Assembly: GCA_004293365.1 (NCBI GenBank)
Contig: RDYN01000070.1
Coordinates: 1 to 52,490, forward strand
DNA from: Oscillatoriales cyanobacterium
GTDB taxonomy: Bacteria > Cyanobacteriota > Cyanobacteriia > Cyanobacteriales > Microcoleaceae
Length of the DNA stretch: 52,490 nucleotides
Reading direction: 5' to 3'
The position numbers and the translations under genes were made by a program. Under the pieces are notes generated by a model. That model did no database searches and was not told where the DNA came from. It saw nothing but the letters and a program-made list of their open reading frames with translations. Below are positions 44,294 through 52,490 of the stretch, one piece after another (positions within the stretch are counted from its first letter, which is position 1; each line of letters opens with the position of its first letter).

Positions 44294-47200
44294 ATGAAAC
44301 TGCTCAACCGCCGGACTCGACCTTTTCTGCACGCCACCATCCTGGCCCTGGCCTACTTTGTCACCGGAAAACTCGCAGCCTCCGTACTGGGATTGGTGAA
44401 AGCCGAAGCCTCCCCCCTGTGGCCGCCCGCCGGCATCGCGCTGGCGGCAGTGCTGCTACAAGGGCGACGGATGTGGCCGGGAATTGCCCTCGGTTCGGTA
44501 CTGTTAAACTCTACCTTCGCCGCGGGTATACCCTCCGCCGTGATTGTGACATCCGCTTTTAGCGTCACCCTGCAAGCACTGGCTGGGGAGGCTGTGCTCG
44601 CGCGGATCGGATTTTGTACTAAGCTCGATCGACTGCGAGATGTTCTGGGTTTGGTGGCGGGCGCTGTCATCGGGTCTACTTTGCTCGGTTCTGCACTCGG
44701 CAACTTGGGTACGTGCTTTTTTGGTTGGGCTCAGTGGAGCAATTTCTCTCGCAACTGGTGGACTACGTGGCTCGGAGACGGCATGGGAATTTTAATTGTC
44801 ACGCCAGTGTTGCTGACTTTACACCACGCTATTAAAAGTTTTAAATCTCCCCTAAATCCTCCGATTATTACTGATTTTTTATCATTTTTTAACTGGCTAA
44901 AATTCCAATTGCCCGTTGCTAATTATGAATCATCAATTGCTAACTATCAATTCTTAACTACACATTATTTAACTCTATCAAACACAAACAAAAATAGATA
45001 TAAGATTATATTTTTAATTTCTAATTATTTAGAAGCACTCATTTTATTCATTCTTCTATTGAGCGTGAGTTGGCTAGTTTTTTGTTGTAAAACAAAGGGG
45101 GCGAGTGCTCTTTATCCGCTGGAATATTTGCCTTTTCCTCTCATAGTTTGGGCCGCCCTGCGGTTTCAACAGCGGGGAGCAATTTTTGCTTATTCGATCG
45201 TCTCTTACATCGCGATTTTGGGAGCTGTGCAGGGAGGCGGCCCGTTTCTGCTTAAAAGCGAAAATTTGCAACAGGCGGTTTTATTTTTACAAGCTTTTAC
45301 TGCTACGATCGCCATTGTCGCCCTGATGTTGGCTGCTGCTGTCGCTGAACGCCAGCAAGCCCTGGTGGAAGTCCACCGCACGGCGGCTCTGTTGCGCGAC
45401 GCTCACGCTAGTTTAGCTAACGCTCAGCGCATCGCTCAATTGGGGAATTGGGATTTAAATTGTGCCGCCGCCGCCACAACTACAAACTGTGCAGAATCCG
45501 CAGCACATCATATATCCAATATCGAATTGCGGTGGTCGGATGAACTTTATCGCCTCTTGGGTTTGGCTCCGGGAACTGTTAAACCAACACCATCCGTTTT
45601 TTTGCAGGCGGTACATCCAGATGATAGAGAATTGGTGGCGCGATCGCAATGTCAAGCGATATTTGAACGCAAACCCTATTGCATTAACTACCGAATTTTA
45701 CTCGCCGACGGCTCCGAGCGCACTGTCTGCGAACAGTCGGCAATTAATTCTAACGTCATCGCCGCCACAGTCCAAGATGTTACCGATCGCCACCGCACAG
45801 AAGCGGCTTTGCGGGCATCCTCCCATCGCGATCGGCTCCTCTCAGAAATGGCCCTGCGAATTCGTCACTCCCTCGATCTCGAAGCAATTCTCAACACCAC
45901 TGTTGCTGAAGTTCGGCAATTTTTCAAGGCTGACCGAGTTTTCATCGGTATTATGGACGGAGGCGGGGCAAATTTGGCTAGCCCGCTGCGCGGTAAAGTT
46001 GTTGCTGAGTCTGTCGCAGTGGAATGTCCTTCTCTTATAGGATGGGTGCTCGCTGACGAAAGTTTTATCGAAAAGCAGAAAGCTTTTTATGCTAACAACC
46101 TCGTCCGAGTAGTCTCCGATACTGCTACGGTGCAAGTCAGCAACATCATTGCCAAATTGTACAGCGACTATCAAATTCGGGCGACCTTAACTGTGCCGAT
46201 CTTCCTCGGGGAAGAATTGTTCGGGATCTTGGCCGTCAACCAGTGTTCTGGGCCCCGCCAGTGGCAAGAATTTGAAATTGATTTGTTAGAAAAACTGGCT
46301 ACCCAAGTCGCGATCGCCCTCTCTTCAGCCCAACTTTTGCAGCAAGTAAAAGATCTCAATGCCAACTTGGAATCTCAAGTGGAGGAACGCACCCGCCAAT
46401 TGCAGCAAAAAATGCACGAACTGCAAGAAAGCAACCGCCTCAAAGATTTATTTTTGCACGCAGTTTCTCACAATCTCCGCACTCCAGTTATGGGAATGTT
46501 AATCCTGCTGAAAAATTTGCTCAACAAATCGGCCTGTGAGTCCCTACAGGATGTTCCGGTTTCGCGATCGATTTTGCAGCGCATAGTTCAGGCCAGCGAA
46601 CACCAGTTGACTATGGTTAATTCCCTCCTCGACGCTCACGCTAGCGAGGTCAAAGGTATTGCTCTCAATACCGAACCGCTGCACTTGCCATCTTTGATTT
46701 CAGCAATTGTTGCAGATTTAGAACCGATGCTGGCCAAAAATCAAGCAACTTTGATTCAGGAAATCCCGGCTAATTTGCCGCTCGTAAATGCTGACAGCAA
46801 ACACTTGCAGCGGGTGCTAGAAAATCTCCTAACCAATGCTATCAAGCACAATCATCCGGGAGTAAATATAACTTTTAAAGCCGAGGTAATAGAAGTAGAA
46901 AAAGCCCTAATTTTTGAAGGAAATTCACAGGTTTTTGCTTCCCCAAATACTGCCGTAGCCCGCTGTATCCCCAACCTCCCGAATGCTGCGGGCGATCGCG
47001 CGGGGATGTTCGACACCCCGAAAAATCAAGAAACCCGGGCCAAATTTCACCTCGACGGCAGTTGCCAACTGCCCCGCTATCAGGGTCAAATTGGCAATAC
47101 AGGCGGCAAATTGCCCAAAGTCACCGTAAAAATGGTTCGCTGCACTGTAACAGACAATGGAGTGGGAATCAGTGCCAGACAGCGGGAAGCTCTGTTTGAA

Positions 47201-47365
47201 CTTTACGTTCAAGACCCCCATAGCCGACAATTAACAGGGCTGGGTTTGGGGCTTTACCTCTCCAAGCAAATTATCAAAGCTCACGGCGGCTTCATCGGCG
47301 TCGAAAGCACTCCCGGAGGCGGCTCAACTTTCTGGTTTTCGCTACCAACTGTCAGTCGATTTTAG
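44294..47365 (+). CDS. MASE1-PAS-GAF sensor histidine kinase
   Basis: 1023 residues. An N-terminal MASE1 membrane domain (about 8-345) has PLWPPAGIALAAVLLQG and WLGDGMGILIVTPVLLTL. PAS_3 (about 405-500) has WSDELYRLLGLAPG. GAF (about 515-685) is followed by a coiled coil. HisKA has FLHAVSHNLRTPVMGML (H726). HATPase_c has NLLTNAIKHN, TDNGVGISARQ and GLGLGLYLSKQI. Two low-complexity inserts lie in frame: about 205-233 inside MASE1 (LPVANYESSIANYQFLTTHY) and about 869-946 between the N and G1 boxes. No response regulator nearby. The kinase core closely resembles that of the next kinase downstream, so the two look like paralogues. Confidence 0.92.
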   Translation: MKLLNRRTRPFLHATILALAYFVTGKLAASVLGLVKAEASPLWPPAGIALAAVLLQGRRMWPGIALGSVLLNSTFAAGIPSAVIVTSAFSVTLQALAGEAVLARIGFCTKLDRLRDVLGLVAGAVIGSTLLGSALGNLGTCFFGWAQWSNFSRNWWTTWLGDGMGILIVTPVLLTLHHAIKSFKSPLNPPIITDFLSFFNWLKFQLPVANYESSIANYQFLTTHYLTLSNTNKNRYKIIFLISNYLEALILFILLLSVSWLVFCCKTKGASALYPLEYLPFPLIVWAALRFQQRGAIFAYSIVSYIAILGAVQGGGPFLLKSENLQQAVLFLQAFTATIAIVALMLAAAVAERQQALVEVHRTAALLRDAHASLANAQRIAQLGNWDLNCAAAATTTNCAESAAHHISNIELRWSDELYRLLGLAPGTVKPTPSVFLQAVHPDDRELVARSQCQAIFERKPYCINYRILLADGSERTVCEQSAINSNVIAATVQDVTDRHRTEAALRASSHRDRLLSEMALRIRHSLDLEAILNTTVAEVRQFFKADRVFIGIMDGGGANLASPLRGKVVAESVAVECPSLIGWVLADESFIEKQKAFYANNLVRVVSDTATVQVSNIIAKLYSDYQIRATLTVPIFLGEELFGILAVNQCSGPRQWQEFEIDLLEKLATQVAIALSSAQLLQQVKDLNANLESQVEERTRQLQQKMHELQESNRLKDLFLHAVSHNLRTPVMGMLILLKNLLNKSACESLQDVPVSRSILQRIVQASEHQLTMVNSLLDAHASEVKGIALNTEPLHLPSLISAIVADLEPMLAKNQATLIQEIPANLPLVNADSKHLQRVLENLLTNAIKHNHPGVNITFKAEVIEVEKALIFEGNSQVFASPNTAVARCIPNLPNAAGDRAGMFDTPKNQETRAKFHLDGSCQLPRYQGQIGNTGGKLPKVTVKMVRCTVTDNGVGISARQREALFELYVQDPHSRQLTGLGLGLYLSKQIIKAHGGFIGVESTPGGGSTFWFSLPTVSRF

Positions 47366-47402
47366 ATTTTAGATTTTAGATTTACTTGACAGATGAATGT
47401 GG

Positions 47403-47545
47403 TACCAATTTTTTATGAGGCTGCACATATCTCGATCCCCTCTAACCCCCCTTGATAAGGGGGGGACAAGATTCTTCTCAAAGTCCCCCTTCTTAAGGGG
47501 GATTTAGGGGGATCGAGATATGTGTAACTTCACATTAAATTGGTA
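47403..47545. repeat. MITE-like element, TACCAATT ends, copy 2
   Basis: 143 bases. TACCAATTTT at the left and AAATTGGTA at the right are the terminal inverted repeats, extended inward by TGCACATATCTCGATCCCC / GGGGATCGAGATATGTGTA. The interior has TTGATAAGGGGGGG and AAGTCCCCCTTCTTAAGGGG. Related to 4859-4961. Confidence 0.8.
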
Positions 47546-47613
47546 TGGGAGGTTTAACTCTTAGTCTAAAATTTTGATTTCTCCACGACAACAGTCGGGC
47601 GCTTGTATCCGTT

Positions 47614-47740
47614 TGATATGATGTCCGATCGATTACCATAACAAAAACGGTTCGTAGTGTGGACTTTAGTCCGCTCTTTTTGCGGACTAAAGTCCACACT
47701 ACGAACCTATTTTATCGCGGTCAATCGACTGGACATCATA
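47614..47740. repeat. Palindromic element copy 4
   Basis: The ends TGATATGATGTCCGATCGAT and CAATCGACTGGACATCATA are inverted repeats. The inner hairpin arms are GGTTCGTAGTGTGGACTTTA and the matching complement. Compared with copy 1, both arms carry the same substitutions, so pairing is kept. Confidence 0.85.
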
Positions 47741-47824
47741 GGAGGGCTGATTTAACTCAGACAATCGCTATTAACCCAATTATTAAATCTTCAATTCTTC
47801 AATTATTCAGTCTTCAATTCTTCA

Positions 47825-47892
47825 ATCCAAAATCCAAAATCCAAAATCCAAAATCCAAAATCTAAAATCCAAAATCTAAAATCTAAAATCCT
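47825..47892. repeat. AAAATCCAAAATCC tandem repeat
   Basis: About ten 7-base units of AAAATCC/AAAATCT run up to the ATG of the second kinase at 47893, leaving no Shine-Dalgarno. It resembles the spacer before trpG. Confidence 0.85.
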
Positions 47893-49677
47893 ATGTTCTA
47901 TCCTGGCCATAAAAAATCAGTTCAGGCGTTAACGGTTTACGAGGTGTGGCGCGATCGCTTCCTGGGCGATCGGCTGAGCCCTGCTGTCCGAATTGCCATC
48001 TTTTTTGCCTTCACAATAATTGTCTATCTTCTGGGCGAAGCAATCTTCGCTCCCCGGGAATTTAAAATTGTTTATTTGTACACTAGCGCTGCTGTACAAT
48101 TTGGCTTGCTGACTTGTTTAATGTTGCAAAAAACCTCGATCGGTAAGCGCTATCCCGGTTTACTATTTTTGGGTTTTTCGTGGTCGTTAACAGTCGTCGT
48201 ACAGATTGGGTTGGCCGCCGCAAAAGTCGGAGACTTACCGATTTTAACCTGGAGTTTAGCGTTTCTCACCCAAGCTACGCTGATGCCCGTCCGCTGGCGC
48301 CTGCACCTGATTTCTCAACTCGGTGTTTTGTTTTGCCACGTCGGCATAAATTTAATTTTAAATCTAAGTTTGGCTAAATATACTGCTTTTAGGCTGAGCG
48401 GGTTTTACTTGTATTTATTTTGGTTTTGTTTGATCTGCGATTTATCAGTTTATTGGTACGAATGCTTGCAGCGGAAAGAGTTTACTACCAGGCGCGAGTT
48501 GGAATCTGCTTACCAGCAGTTGGAAGTGGCGGAGGCGAAGTACCGCAGCATTTTTGAGAATGCTGGCGAGGGAATTTTTCAAAGCACTCCCGAGGGGCGC
48601 TATATTACTGCAAATCCAGCTTTGGCGCGGATTTACGGCTACGATTCCCCGGAAGCAGTGACGGCAAAGTTTACTGATATTGAGCGACAGTTGTACGTAG
48701 ATCCGACACGCAGAAATCAGTTTTTGCGATCGATCGAGCAAAGCAACACAGTCTCGGATTTTGAGTCGCAAATTTATCGCTCAGACGGCAGTATTGTCTG
48801 GATTTCAGAGAAAGCGCGGGCGGTACGGGATAGCAGCGGCTCCGTGCTTTATTATGAGGGTTTAATTGAGGATATCACGCAGCGCAAACAGGCCCAAGAA
48901 TCGCAGCGGTTGTTTATTCACGCTCTTTCTCACGACTTGCGAAATCCGGTAGCGGGAATGTTAATGGTGCTGAAAAGTTGGCAGACAAAAAAGGGGGAAT
49001 CCATCGCCATTCCCCGTTCTGTTTTGGAGCGGATGATTCAAGGTAGCGAGCAGCAATTGCGGTTGATAAATTCGCTATTGGAAGTTCACGCCGGGGAATT
49101 GCGCGGTTTGGTTCTGCACTGCAATGGGGTAGATTTGAGAGCGCTAGTCAAAGCGGCGGCGGCAGATTTGGAGCCTTTAATCAATGAGGCTCAAGCTACT
49201 TTTACAAATTTAGTACCAGATGATTTGCCCGCAGTGAATGCTGACTATACTCAGTTGTGGCGCGTTTTTTCTAATTTAATTTCCAATGCTTTGAAACACA
49301 ATTTTTCCGGACTAAAATTAAAAATTTCAGCTCGAGTAATTACTGCGGAAAATATTATAAATTCCATCACAGGCAAACAAAATATAAAAAAAATCCCAAT
49401 TACCAATTCCCAATTACCAATTACCAATTACCCAAATAGTATGATTTACTGTAGCGTTGAAGATGACGGAGTGGGAATATTGCCGGAACAGTGCGAACAT
49501 CTGTTTGACCTTTATGTTAGGGGCAATCAATCCCGACACTCCGTCGGTTTGGGTTTGGGTCTATATCTTTGCCGGCAAATTATTGGCGCTCACGGCGGGG
49601 AAATTGGGGTAATTAGCAGTCCGGGTGCTGGGGCAATTTTTTGGTTTACTTTGCCCTTGGCTGAAAATTCTCGGTGA
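47893..49677 (+). CDS. Membrane PAS sensor histidine kinase
   Basis: 594 residues. Six or so hydrophobic segments fill the first 190 residues (for example VRIAIFFAFTIIVYLLGEAI and FWFCLICDLSVYWYECL), with no named sensor domain recognised. PAS-PAC (about 212-335) has FENAGEGIFQSTPEGRYITA. HisKA has FIHALSHDLRNPVAGMLMVL (H347). HATPase_c has NLISNALKHN, EDDGVGILPEQ and GLGLGLYLCRQI. A low-complexity insert (about 497-517, containing PITNSQLPITNYP) lies in frame just before the G1 box; the encoding DNA is CCAATTACCAATTCCCAATT-type intergenic repeat. The catalytic boxes are intact. It lies 527 bases after the MASE1 kinase on the same strand. Confidence 0.9.
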   Translation: MFYPGHKKSVQALTVYEVWRDRFLGDRLSPAVRIAIFFAFTIIVYLLGEAIFAPREFKIVYLYTSAAVQFGLLTCLMLQKTSIGKRYPGLLFLGFSWSLTVVVQIGLAAAKVGDLPILTWSLAFLTQATLMPVRWRLHLISQLGVLFCHVGINLILNLSLAKYTAFRLSGFYLYLFWFCLICDLSVYWYECLQRKEFTTRRELESAYQQLEVAEAKYRSIFENAGEGIFQSTPEGRYITANPALARIYGYDSPEAVTAKFTDIERQLYVDPTRRNQFLRSIEQSNTVSDFESQIYRSDGSIVWISEKARAVRDSSGSVLYYEGLIEDITQRKQAQESQRLFIHALSHDLRNPVAGMLMVLKSWQTKKGESIAIPRSVLERMIQGSEQQLRLINSLLEVHAGELRGLVLHCNGVDLRALVKAAAADLEPLINEAQATFTNLVPDDLPAVNADYTQLWRVFSNLISNALKHNFSGLKLKISARVITAENIINSITGKQNIKKIPITNSQLPITNYPNSMIYCSVEDDGVGILPEQCEHLFDLYVRGNQSRHSVGLGLGLYLCRQIIGAHGGEIGVISSPGAGAIFWFTLPLAENSR

Positions 49678-49895
49678 GTTTTTTGTATGCTTAACTACAT
49701 TTTATCAGGTTTTCCCGCCACAGGTGGCGCCAGACCGGGTGAAGCAAAATTAATCTCTAGAAGTATTGATATTAATTTTAAATAGTGCTAGAATCACTAA
49801 AATATTTTCTAGGTTTTTTTCCTAGCTTCAGATTTTCTTGAGAAACAGCACTTAATCTAGAGAATATTTAAAACTAGATAACAGACCTGCAATTT

Positions 49896-50384
49896 ATGTT
49901 TGTTGAGAACAGCTCAGAAAATACAGGTAAAGACGATGCAGCTAAGTACGACTCAGCCAAATATAACGAGCGGTCGTTCTCAACTTTAATCCGGGCTATC
50001 CGTCTTTCTCAAGGTTACTTTTCTTTCGTTTTAGTCCACTGCAACTCCCTGGCCTTGCGGCAGCAAATAGTCGATCGCCTCCAAGCAACTTGTGTCCCGA
50101 AACCGCAGCAACTGTTTGTGCCAAAATCGGCGACAACTCTCTACACGACAATCTCCGCAGAAGTAGACGGCGAAAAGCCTCCAGCTTTAATGATCCTCGG
50201 TTTGGAGTCAGTGGAGTCGATCGATCGATTGCTGACTTCCACCAACCTAGTATGCAGCGAATTCAGCAAAAAATTTGCCTTTCCCGTGGTTTTTTGGGTG
50301 ACAGATGAACTTCTCAGAAAAATCATTCGCACCGCCCCAGACTTATACAATCGGATGACAACAATTAGATTCATCAGTCAGTAG
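49896..50384 (+). CDS. Stand-alone N-terminal module of large TPR-type proteins, probably truncated
   Basis: 162 residues. FSTLIRAIRLSQGYFSFVLV, ALMILGLESVESIDRLL, FAFPVVFWVTDELLRKIIR and APDLYNRMTTIRF match what I recall of the N-terminal P-loop-like/STAND-adjacent module of large cyanobacterial TPR proteins, where it is followed by tetratricopeptide repeats. Here the protein ends right after that module. The TAG stop (50382-50384) is inside a CAGTCAGTAGTCAGTGGTCA repeat, so the gene seems to have been cut by repeat sequence. No Walker A seen. A TPR protein of different architecture lies 750 bases downstream; no evidence that they were once one gene. Confidence 0.7.
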   Translation: MFVENSSENTGKDDAAKYDSAKYNERSFSTLIRAIRLSQGYFSFVLVHCNSLALRQQIVDRLQATCVPKPQQLFVPKSATTLYTTISAEVDGEKPPALMILGLESVESIDRLLTSTNLVCSEFSKKFAFPVVFWVTDELLRKIIRTAPDLYNRMTTIRFISQ

Positions 50385-50574
50385 TCAGTGGTCATGGGGC
50401 ATGGGGCATGGGGCATAGGGCATGGGCCCGCGCAGGTCCTTGGTCAACTGCGACCGAGAATTAGCACATTCTTAATTGCTGAAACGCTTAATCTTCTTCC
50501 TTCTTCCTTCTTCCTTCTTACTTCTTCCTTCTTCCTTCTTCCTTCTTCCTTCTTCCTTCTTCCTTCTTCCTTCT
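50379..50574. repeat. GTCAGTAG, GGGGCATG and CTTCTTC repeats
   Basis: 50379-50395: CAGTAGTCAGTGGTCA. 50396-50425: four copies of ATGGGGC/ATAGGGC. 50493-50574: about eleven to twelve CTTCTTC heptamers with one TTACTTC variant. The heptamer array abuts the stop codon of the minus-strand cupin gene, reading GGAAGAA on its sense strand. Confidence 0.9.
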
Positions 50575-51062
50575 TATATAAATTCCGCTTCCCAAATCCC
50601 GACTAATTCCTGCGCCGCCTCAGTACCCTCAGCCGGAAAATCCGGCAAAAAGTCTTTATCCGCCGCCACCTCATAGGGCCCTTCCTTGAACTCCAAAATC
50701 GCGGTATCCGCAGCCAAAGCAACCAGCGTGTGAATAGTTCCCTCTGGAAGTTCCACAGCGCGGGTGGGCCCGATAGCGCTAACTCGGAACGATCGCAAAA
50801 TTTGACCGTCTTCGTTCAAAATCAGAATACCCACTTCTCCTTGAATCACCACAAAAAACTCAAAACCGTTAACCTCGGGCGGGCGCAGGTGCCGGTGAGG
50901 GCGCACGTAAGTACCCATTTGCAGCACGTTGACAAACCGCTGCACCTTTTCTGACAAATCGTGGAAATTGTAGTTTTGTCGCCTGCGGGGATTGCTGCGA
51001 GAGGAAGCTGCAACTTCGTCTAGCAATTCTTGAGTCAAACACTTAATCGGAGAAAGCTGCAC
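50574..51062 (-). CDS. WbuC-family cupin
   Basis: 162 residues. A cupin beta-barrel of the WbuC type: RRRQNYNFH near the start, then YVRPHRHLRPPEVNGFEFFV (about 52-71) with the His/His/Glu metal ligands. GEVGILILNEDGQI and PEGTIHTLVAL (third His) follow. WbuC-like proteins occur in polysaccharide loci but the reaction is not settled; substrate here unknown. The stop codon TAA directly meets a heptanucleotide array, and the last residues AEFI may derive from the junction. Divergent from the TPR gene, with a 76-base shared upstream region. Confidence 0.88.
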   Translation of the reverse strand: MQLSPIKCLTQELLDEVAASSRSNPRRRQNYNFHDLSEKVQRFVNVLQMGTYVRPHRHLRPPEVNGFEFFVVIQGEVGILILNEDGQILRSFRVSAIGPTRAVELPEGTIHTLVALAADTAILEFKEGPYEVAADKDFLPDFPAEGTEAAQELVGIWEAEFI

Positions 51063-51138
51063 AACAGATATCCTGTATTTAATAGTTTTTGAACAAATCG
51101 GCTAGGCTGAGATCATCTTTACCAGCATTTCTTGGCAT

Positions 51139-52365
51139 ATGAAAATCGCAAATCAGGTGCTTATCACTAAGGCAATGCGTTTGTCAAGTATTTTTAGAAC
51201 AAGTATTAGCCCGATCGCCCTTTTGACTATTCTACTCTGCGGCAGTGCCGTTTGTGCATCCCAAGCGAGGGCTGCTACCGTGTTAATTCAGCAGGAATTG
51301 CCCCAGCAGCAACTAAAAGACGAAATTCGCGATCGAGTTCAAGAAGAAGTTGACATTGCTTTTGGGCGCACGGCCCTGCTGCTGAATGGGTTGGTAATTG
51401 CCTTAACTTTGTTTCCGACAGCAGCCGGAGTCGCTGTTTGGTTTTTGTTAAACAAATTGTCCAAGCAGACAACAATTGCTCGCCAAGAAATCGAAAGTCT
51501 CCACTACGATACCATCTCTCAATTAAAACTATTAATTTCGGATGCTGAAAGTATCTTAGGTGAAATTCAATACCAAAATCACCCAGCCGATGTAGAAACA
51601 GATTTGTTATTACCGGATGCCCAAATTCAAGAATTTGCTCCGGTCAACTACGGCAATTATCAACAGTTATTGACGGCGGCCGACTATGCCAAACAGGGAG
51701 ATGCTTGTTTCTTTGAAAACCGCTACGAAGATGCGATCGCAGCTTACAATCAAGCCCTGCAAATTCAGCCGGATTTAGCGGATACTTGGAACAATCGAGG
51801 AGTTGTGCTGACTCGAATGCAGCGGTATCCAGAGGCGATCGCATCCTACGAACAGGCTACCACACTTCGCCCGACCTATCCAGATGCTTGGAACAACCGA
51901 GGTGTGGTATTGTTGGAGTTGGAGAAGTACCCGGAGGCGATCGGCTGTTACGAACAAGCCATCCAAGCCAAACCAGATTATGCCGACGCTTGGAACAACC
52001 GAGGCGTTGCTTTTTCCAAAATGCAGGAGTACGAACAAGCAGTAATTTCGTACAATCAAGCTCTACAAGTCAAAAATGATTATACTGACGCTTGGAACAA
52101 TCGAGGCGTGGCACTGTCCAAATTGCAAAAGTACGAAGCGGCGATCGAGTCCTACGACAATGCTGCTAAAATTCGACCTGACTTTTACAGAATATGGTAC
52201 AATAAAGCCCGATGTTATGCGCTTCAAGGTAAAATTGATTTAGCAATTGAAAATTTAAAGCGCGCCCTGAATCTCAATCCTAATTTGTGCAAAGAGTTGG
52301 CAAAAAATGAAGCTGATTTAGAGAATATTCGCGAACACGATGCCTTTAAGCAGTTGATAGGTTAA
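51139..52365 (+). CDS. Membrane-anchored TPR protein
   Basis: 408 residues. A signal peptide or first membrane helix (about 13-45, with SPIALLTILLCGSAVCASQA) is followed by an amphipathic stretch KDEIRDRVQEEVDIAFG, a second hydrophobic helix (about 75-104, LLLNGLVIALTLFPTAAGVA) and a linker. Six tetratricopeptide repeats follow from about 185 to 385, the middle ones very alike (D-AWNNRGV repeated, YEQAI/YNQAL). They form a protein-binding superhelix, probably cytoplasmic if the second helix spans the membrane. Partner unknown. A start at Met 13 (MRLSSIFRTS) is equally possible. The repeats are close enough at DNA level to suggest recent duplication. Confidence 0.9.
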   Translation: MKIANQVLITKAMRLSSIFRTSISPIALLTILLCGSAVCASQARAATVLIQQELPQQQLKDEIRDRVQEEVDIAFGRTALLLNGLVIALTLFPTAAGVAVWFLLNKLSKQTTIARQEIESLHYDTISQLKLLISDAESILGEIQYQNHPADVETDLLLPDAQIQEFAPVNYGNYQQLLTAADYAKQGDACFFENRYEDAIAAYNQALQIQPDLADTWNNRGVVLTRMQRYPEAIASYEQATTLRPTYPDAWNNRGVVLLELEKYPEAIGCYEQAIQAKPDYADAWNNRGVAFSKMQEYEQAVISYNQALQVKNDYTDAWNNRGVALSKLQKYEAAIESYDNAAKIRPDFYRIWYNKARCYALQGKIDLAIENLKRALNLNPNLCKELAKNEADLENIREHDAFKQLIG

Positions 52366-52389
52366 TCCATGAGAAATGGGGGCGGGTAT

Positions 52390-52458
52390 TTAGAAACCGG
52401 GTTTCTACGAATATTTTCAGTGAAGTACGAAAAATAAGGGAAGAAACCCGGTTTCTGA
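52390..52458. repeat. AAACCCGGTTTCT inverted repeats
   Basis: TAGAAACCGGGTTTCTACG and GAAGAAACCCGGTTTCTGAG form two self-complementary cores. They follow the TPR gene by 25 bases and match the repeats at 1-100. Nothing else is seen to the end of the window. Confidence 0.75.
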
Positions 52459-52490
52459 GATTAGCGTACACCCAGACTTTGTAAGTAGCG

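Overview
The window looks like chromosomal DNA of a filamentous cyanobacterium of the Microcoleus/Oscillatoria/Phormidium type (inference). GCGATCGC-type octamers are frequent, the gene families are typically cyanobacterial (DUF3285-like peptide, pentapeptide-repeat proteins, an SpkB-like kinase, RibBA with the cyanobacterial C-terminal extension, long-form Hpf/LrtA, an Mpg-type sugar nucleotidyltransferase fusion, Uma2, a group 2 sigma factor), and short-repeat families are very dense. No rRNA, tRNA or CRISPR array was recognised.

Layout. 0-5 kb: small membrane peptide, ybeY, dgkA, a trpG/pabA amidotransferase, a metallo-beta-lactamase-fold protein lacking its HxHxDH motif, and a secreted fasciclin protein. 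5-11 kb: a block of MITE-like repeats, a CHASE4 histidine kinase, a secreted unknown and a group 2 sigma factor with a clear terminator. 11-17 kb (minus strand): ribBA, a pentapeptide-repeat protein and a HerA-like ATPase. 17-21.2 kb is a decay zone: a ParD-type antitoxin with only the first 42 codons of its ParE toxin, a membrane/GYF_2 protein, an IS200/IS605 element with frameshifted tnpB and no tnpA, and a truncated esterase whose catalytic serine codon is now proline. 21-31.6 kb: Nudix hydrolase, TonB-like proline-rich protein, methyltransferase, Mpg fusion, ssb, lipB, hpf and bcp. 31.7-38.7 kb (minus strand): a YciI protein followed by two very large, translationally coupled genes. One is 1017 aa with no recognised domain; the other is 1218 aa with P-loop and SF2-helicase-like motifs. 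This is the best candidate for an undescribed system. 38.8-42 kb: Uma2 and pheT. 42-52.5 kb: a signalling block with spkB, two related histidine kinases, a stand-alone N-terminal module of large TPR proteins, a WbuC-type cupin and a TPR membrane protein.

The most pervasive theme is the interaction of short repeats with genes. Heptanucleotide GGAAGAA arrays usually start within bases of a stop codon, with the purine strand as the sense strand. Other low-complexity families supply stop codons (mpg, lipB, the 49.9 kb module) or have entered reading frames without breaking them (ribBA, both kinases at 44-50 kb). A palindromic family built on GTAGTGCGGACTTCAGTCC has conserved terminal inverted repeats and compensatory changes between copies.
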